The notes beneath the pieces were generated by a model. It worked only from the letters and a program-made list of their open reading frames with translations, was not told the origin of the DNA and did no database searches. DNA of 6,438 nt from Pseudomonadota bacterium (GTDB lineage Bacteria; Pseudomonadota; Alphaproteobacteria; Azospirillales; Azospirillaceae), in NCBI GenBank assembly GCA_023411035.1, contig JAEYPE010000251.1, positions 1 to 6,438 on the forward strand, written 5' to 3'. This document shows positions 6,037 through 6,438 of this stretch, piece by piece. The position numbers and the translations under genes were made by a program. Numbering within the stretch: position 1 is the stretch's first letter; every line of letters begins with the position of its first letter.

Positions 6037-6066
6037 GCCATAGCACGGCGGGTTTTTTCGGGTCAA
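6037..6066 (-). promoter_or_regulatory. Candidate promoter for the TPR-glycosyltransferase
   Basis: On the minus strand, TTGACC (6066-6061) matches five of six -35 bases. After 18 bases, which include a run of six A, comes TATGGC (6042-6037), a weak -10 box. Transcription would begin near 6030, about 60 bases before the chosen ATG. This suggests the gene need not depend on read-through from the gene to its right. Confidence 0.4.
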
Positions 6067-6088
6067 CCGAAGGGCCGGTTTCCGGACC
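6057..6088. other. Two adjacent hairpins downstream of the right-edge gene
   Basis: The first hairpin is TTCGG-GTCAA-CCGAA (6057-6071). The second has arms 6072-6078 and 6082-6088 around TTT, with one mismatch. They lie 34-65 bases past the stop of the right-edge gene and overlap the candidate promoter for the next gene. On the minus strand they are followed by A, not T, so a standard intrinsic terminator is not shown. They may end that transcript by another route or be a binding site. Confidence 0.3.
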
Positions 6089-6121
6089 TGCAAGTCGCAG
6101 CAGGCGCGTGCCCCACCCCGC

Positions 6122-6436
6122 TCAGCGCTTGCGCGCCGCGAAGATGATCGGCGTCTCCCAATGCAGGCGCCGGGCGAGCCAGATCGCCGGTTCCAGCAGG
6201 CCGGAGCGGTGGACGAAGGTGACGATGCGCTTGGCGACCGACAGCGCCGCCCAATCGCCGAAGCCCAGCGTGCGCAGGCGCTGCTCGAAGACGGCCCAGC
6301 CCCAGTCCAGCACCTCCAGCCCGCCGGGATGGCGGCGGAGCCAGCGGTCGAACCAGGGGCGGTCGATCAGGTTGAGGGTGTCGACATAGGCCGGGTCGCG
6401 CCCGAACAGCCGGACATAGAGCTTGGCCAGCCCGGC
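6122..6436 (-). CDS. C-terminal part of a probable SAM-dependent methyltransferase, runs off right edge
   Basis: The last 104 residues and stop codon are visible on the minus strand; the start and any cofactor-binding motifs lie outside the window. The pattern is LAKLYVRLFGRDPAYVDTLN, then an IDRPWFDRWLRR helix, then a GLEVLDWGWAVFEQ strand, a hydrophobic/basic helical stretch (~60-92), and the ending ETPIIFAARKR. This resembles the tail of class I methyltransferases in glycan clusters, where a strand and helix after the SAM fold precede a C-terminal strand ending in 'ARK'. That reading is recognition of general shape and not of a diagnostic motif, so an uncharacterised polysaccharide-locus protein is equally allowed. 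It has the same direction as the TPR-glycosyltransferase and lies 150 bases upstream of it. Coding is near certain; the function is a guess. Confidence 0.6.
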   Translation of the reverse strand, partial: AGLAKLYVRLFGRDPAYVDTLNLIDRPWFDRWLRRHPGGLEVLDWGWAVFEQRLRTLGFGDWAALSVAKRIVTFVHRSGLLEPAIWLARRLHWETPIIFAARKR

Positions 6437-6438
6437 CG

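Noticed and set aside
6053..6058. Run of six T on the plus strand, considered as an intrinsic terminator tail
   Set aside because: No stable stem comes directly before it on the plus strand, and no plus-strand gene ends there. On the minus strand it is an A-run within a promoter spacer.
5970..6389. Plus-strand frame covering the spacer and right-edge gene
   Set aside because: It is Ser/Arg-rich and antisense to the better-supported minus-strand coding end. The start has no convincing ribosome-binding site.
1..6438. Search for tRNA, rRNA, CRISPR, insertion sequence ends, transposase or phage genes
   Set aside because: No cloverleaf, regular spaced repeats, terminal inverted repeats with target duplications, or transposase/integrase motifs were seen on either strand.

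Overview
The window comes from a GC-rich bacterium whose codons mostly end in G or C. It reads as part of a surface-polysaccharide (exopolysaccharide, capsule or O-antigen) and secretion region. The protein types suggest an alphaproteobacterium of the Azospirillum/Rhodospirillales kind: a TPR-fused GT-B glycosyltransferase, a GDP-L-fucose synthase with an alphaproteobacterial-looking N-terminus, and an HlyB-type exporter. That placement rests on recognition of the sequences and not on any search.

Layout from left to right. (1) Positions 3-695, minus strand: the N-terminal 231 residues of a type I secretion ABC exporter, running off the left edge. (2) 696-855: a divergent intergenic region with a 15-bp inverted repeat and promoter-like elements. 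(3) 856-1719, plus: a GT-A family 2 (WcaE-like) glycosyltransferase whose first ~46 codons are strikingly AT-rich. (4) 1734-2714, minus: GDP-L-fucose synthase (fcl), convergent with gene 3 and separated from it by only 14 bp, with a 14-bp palindrome over the junction. (5) 2715-2872: a divergent intergenic region with a consensus TTGACA box, a perfect 15-bp palindrome directly after it, and a hairpin next to the ribosome-binding region. (6) 2873-4054, plus: a GT-B (GT4-like) glycosyltransferase. (7) 4055-4123: a convergent spacer with inverted and direct repeats, probably a transcription end point. (8) 4124-5971, minus: a TPR-GT4 fusion glycosyltransferase. (9) 5972-6121: a spacer with a candidate promoter and two hairpins. 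(10) 6122-6436, minus: the C-terminal 104 residues of a protein that looks like the tail of a SAM-dependent methyltransferase.

How the genes may work together: fcl makes GDP-L-fucose from GDP-4-keto-6-deoxy-D-mannose, and three glycosyltransferases of different architectures could build a fucose-containing glycan. The possible methyltransferase could decorate it. The exporter is of the protein-secretion (RTX/adhesin) type, so it probably moves a protein and not the glycan itself. The genes alternate in direction (-, +, -, +, -, -) instead of forming one operon, so several intergenic regions probably carry their own promoters. No RNA gene, insertion sequence, CRISPR array or origin is visible. 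I see no clearly new biological system. The most unusual points are the abrupt composition change inside gene 3, the palindrome set between promoter elements upstream of gene 6, and altered active-site motifs in the two GT-B enzymes and the exporter.
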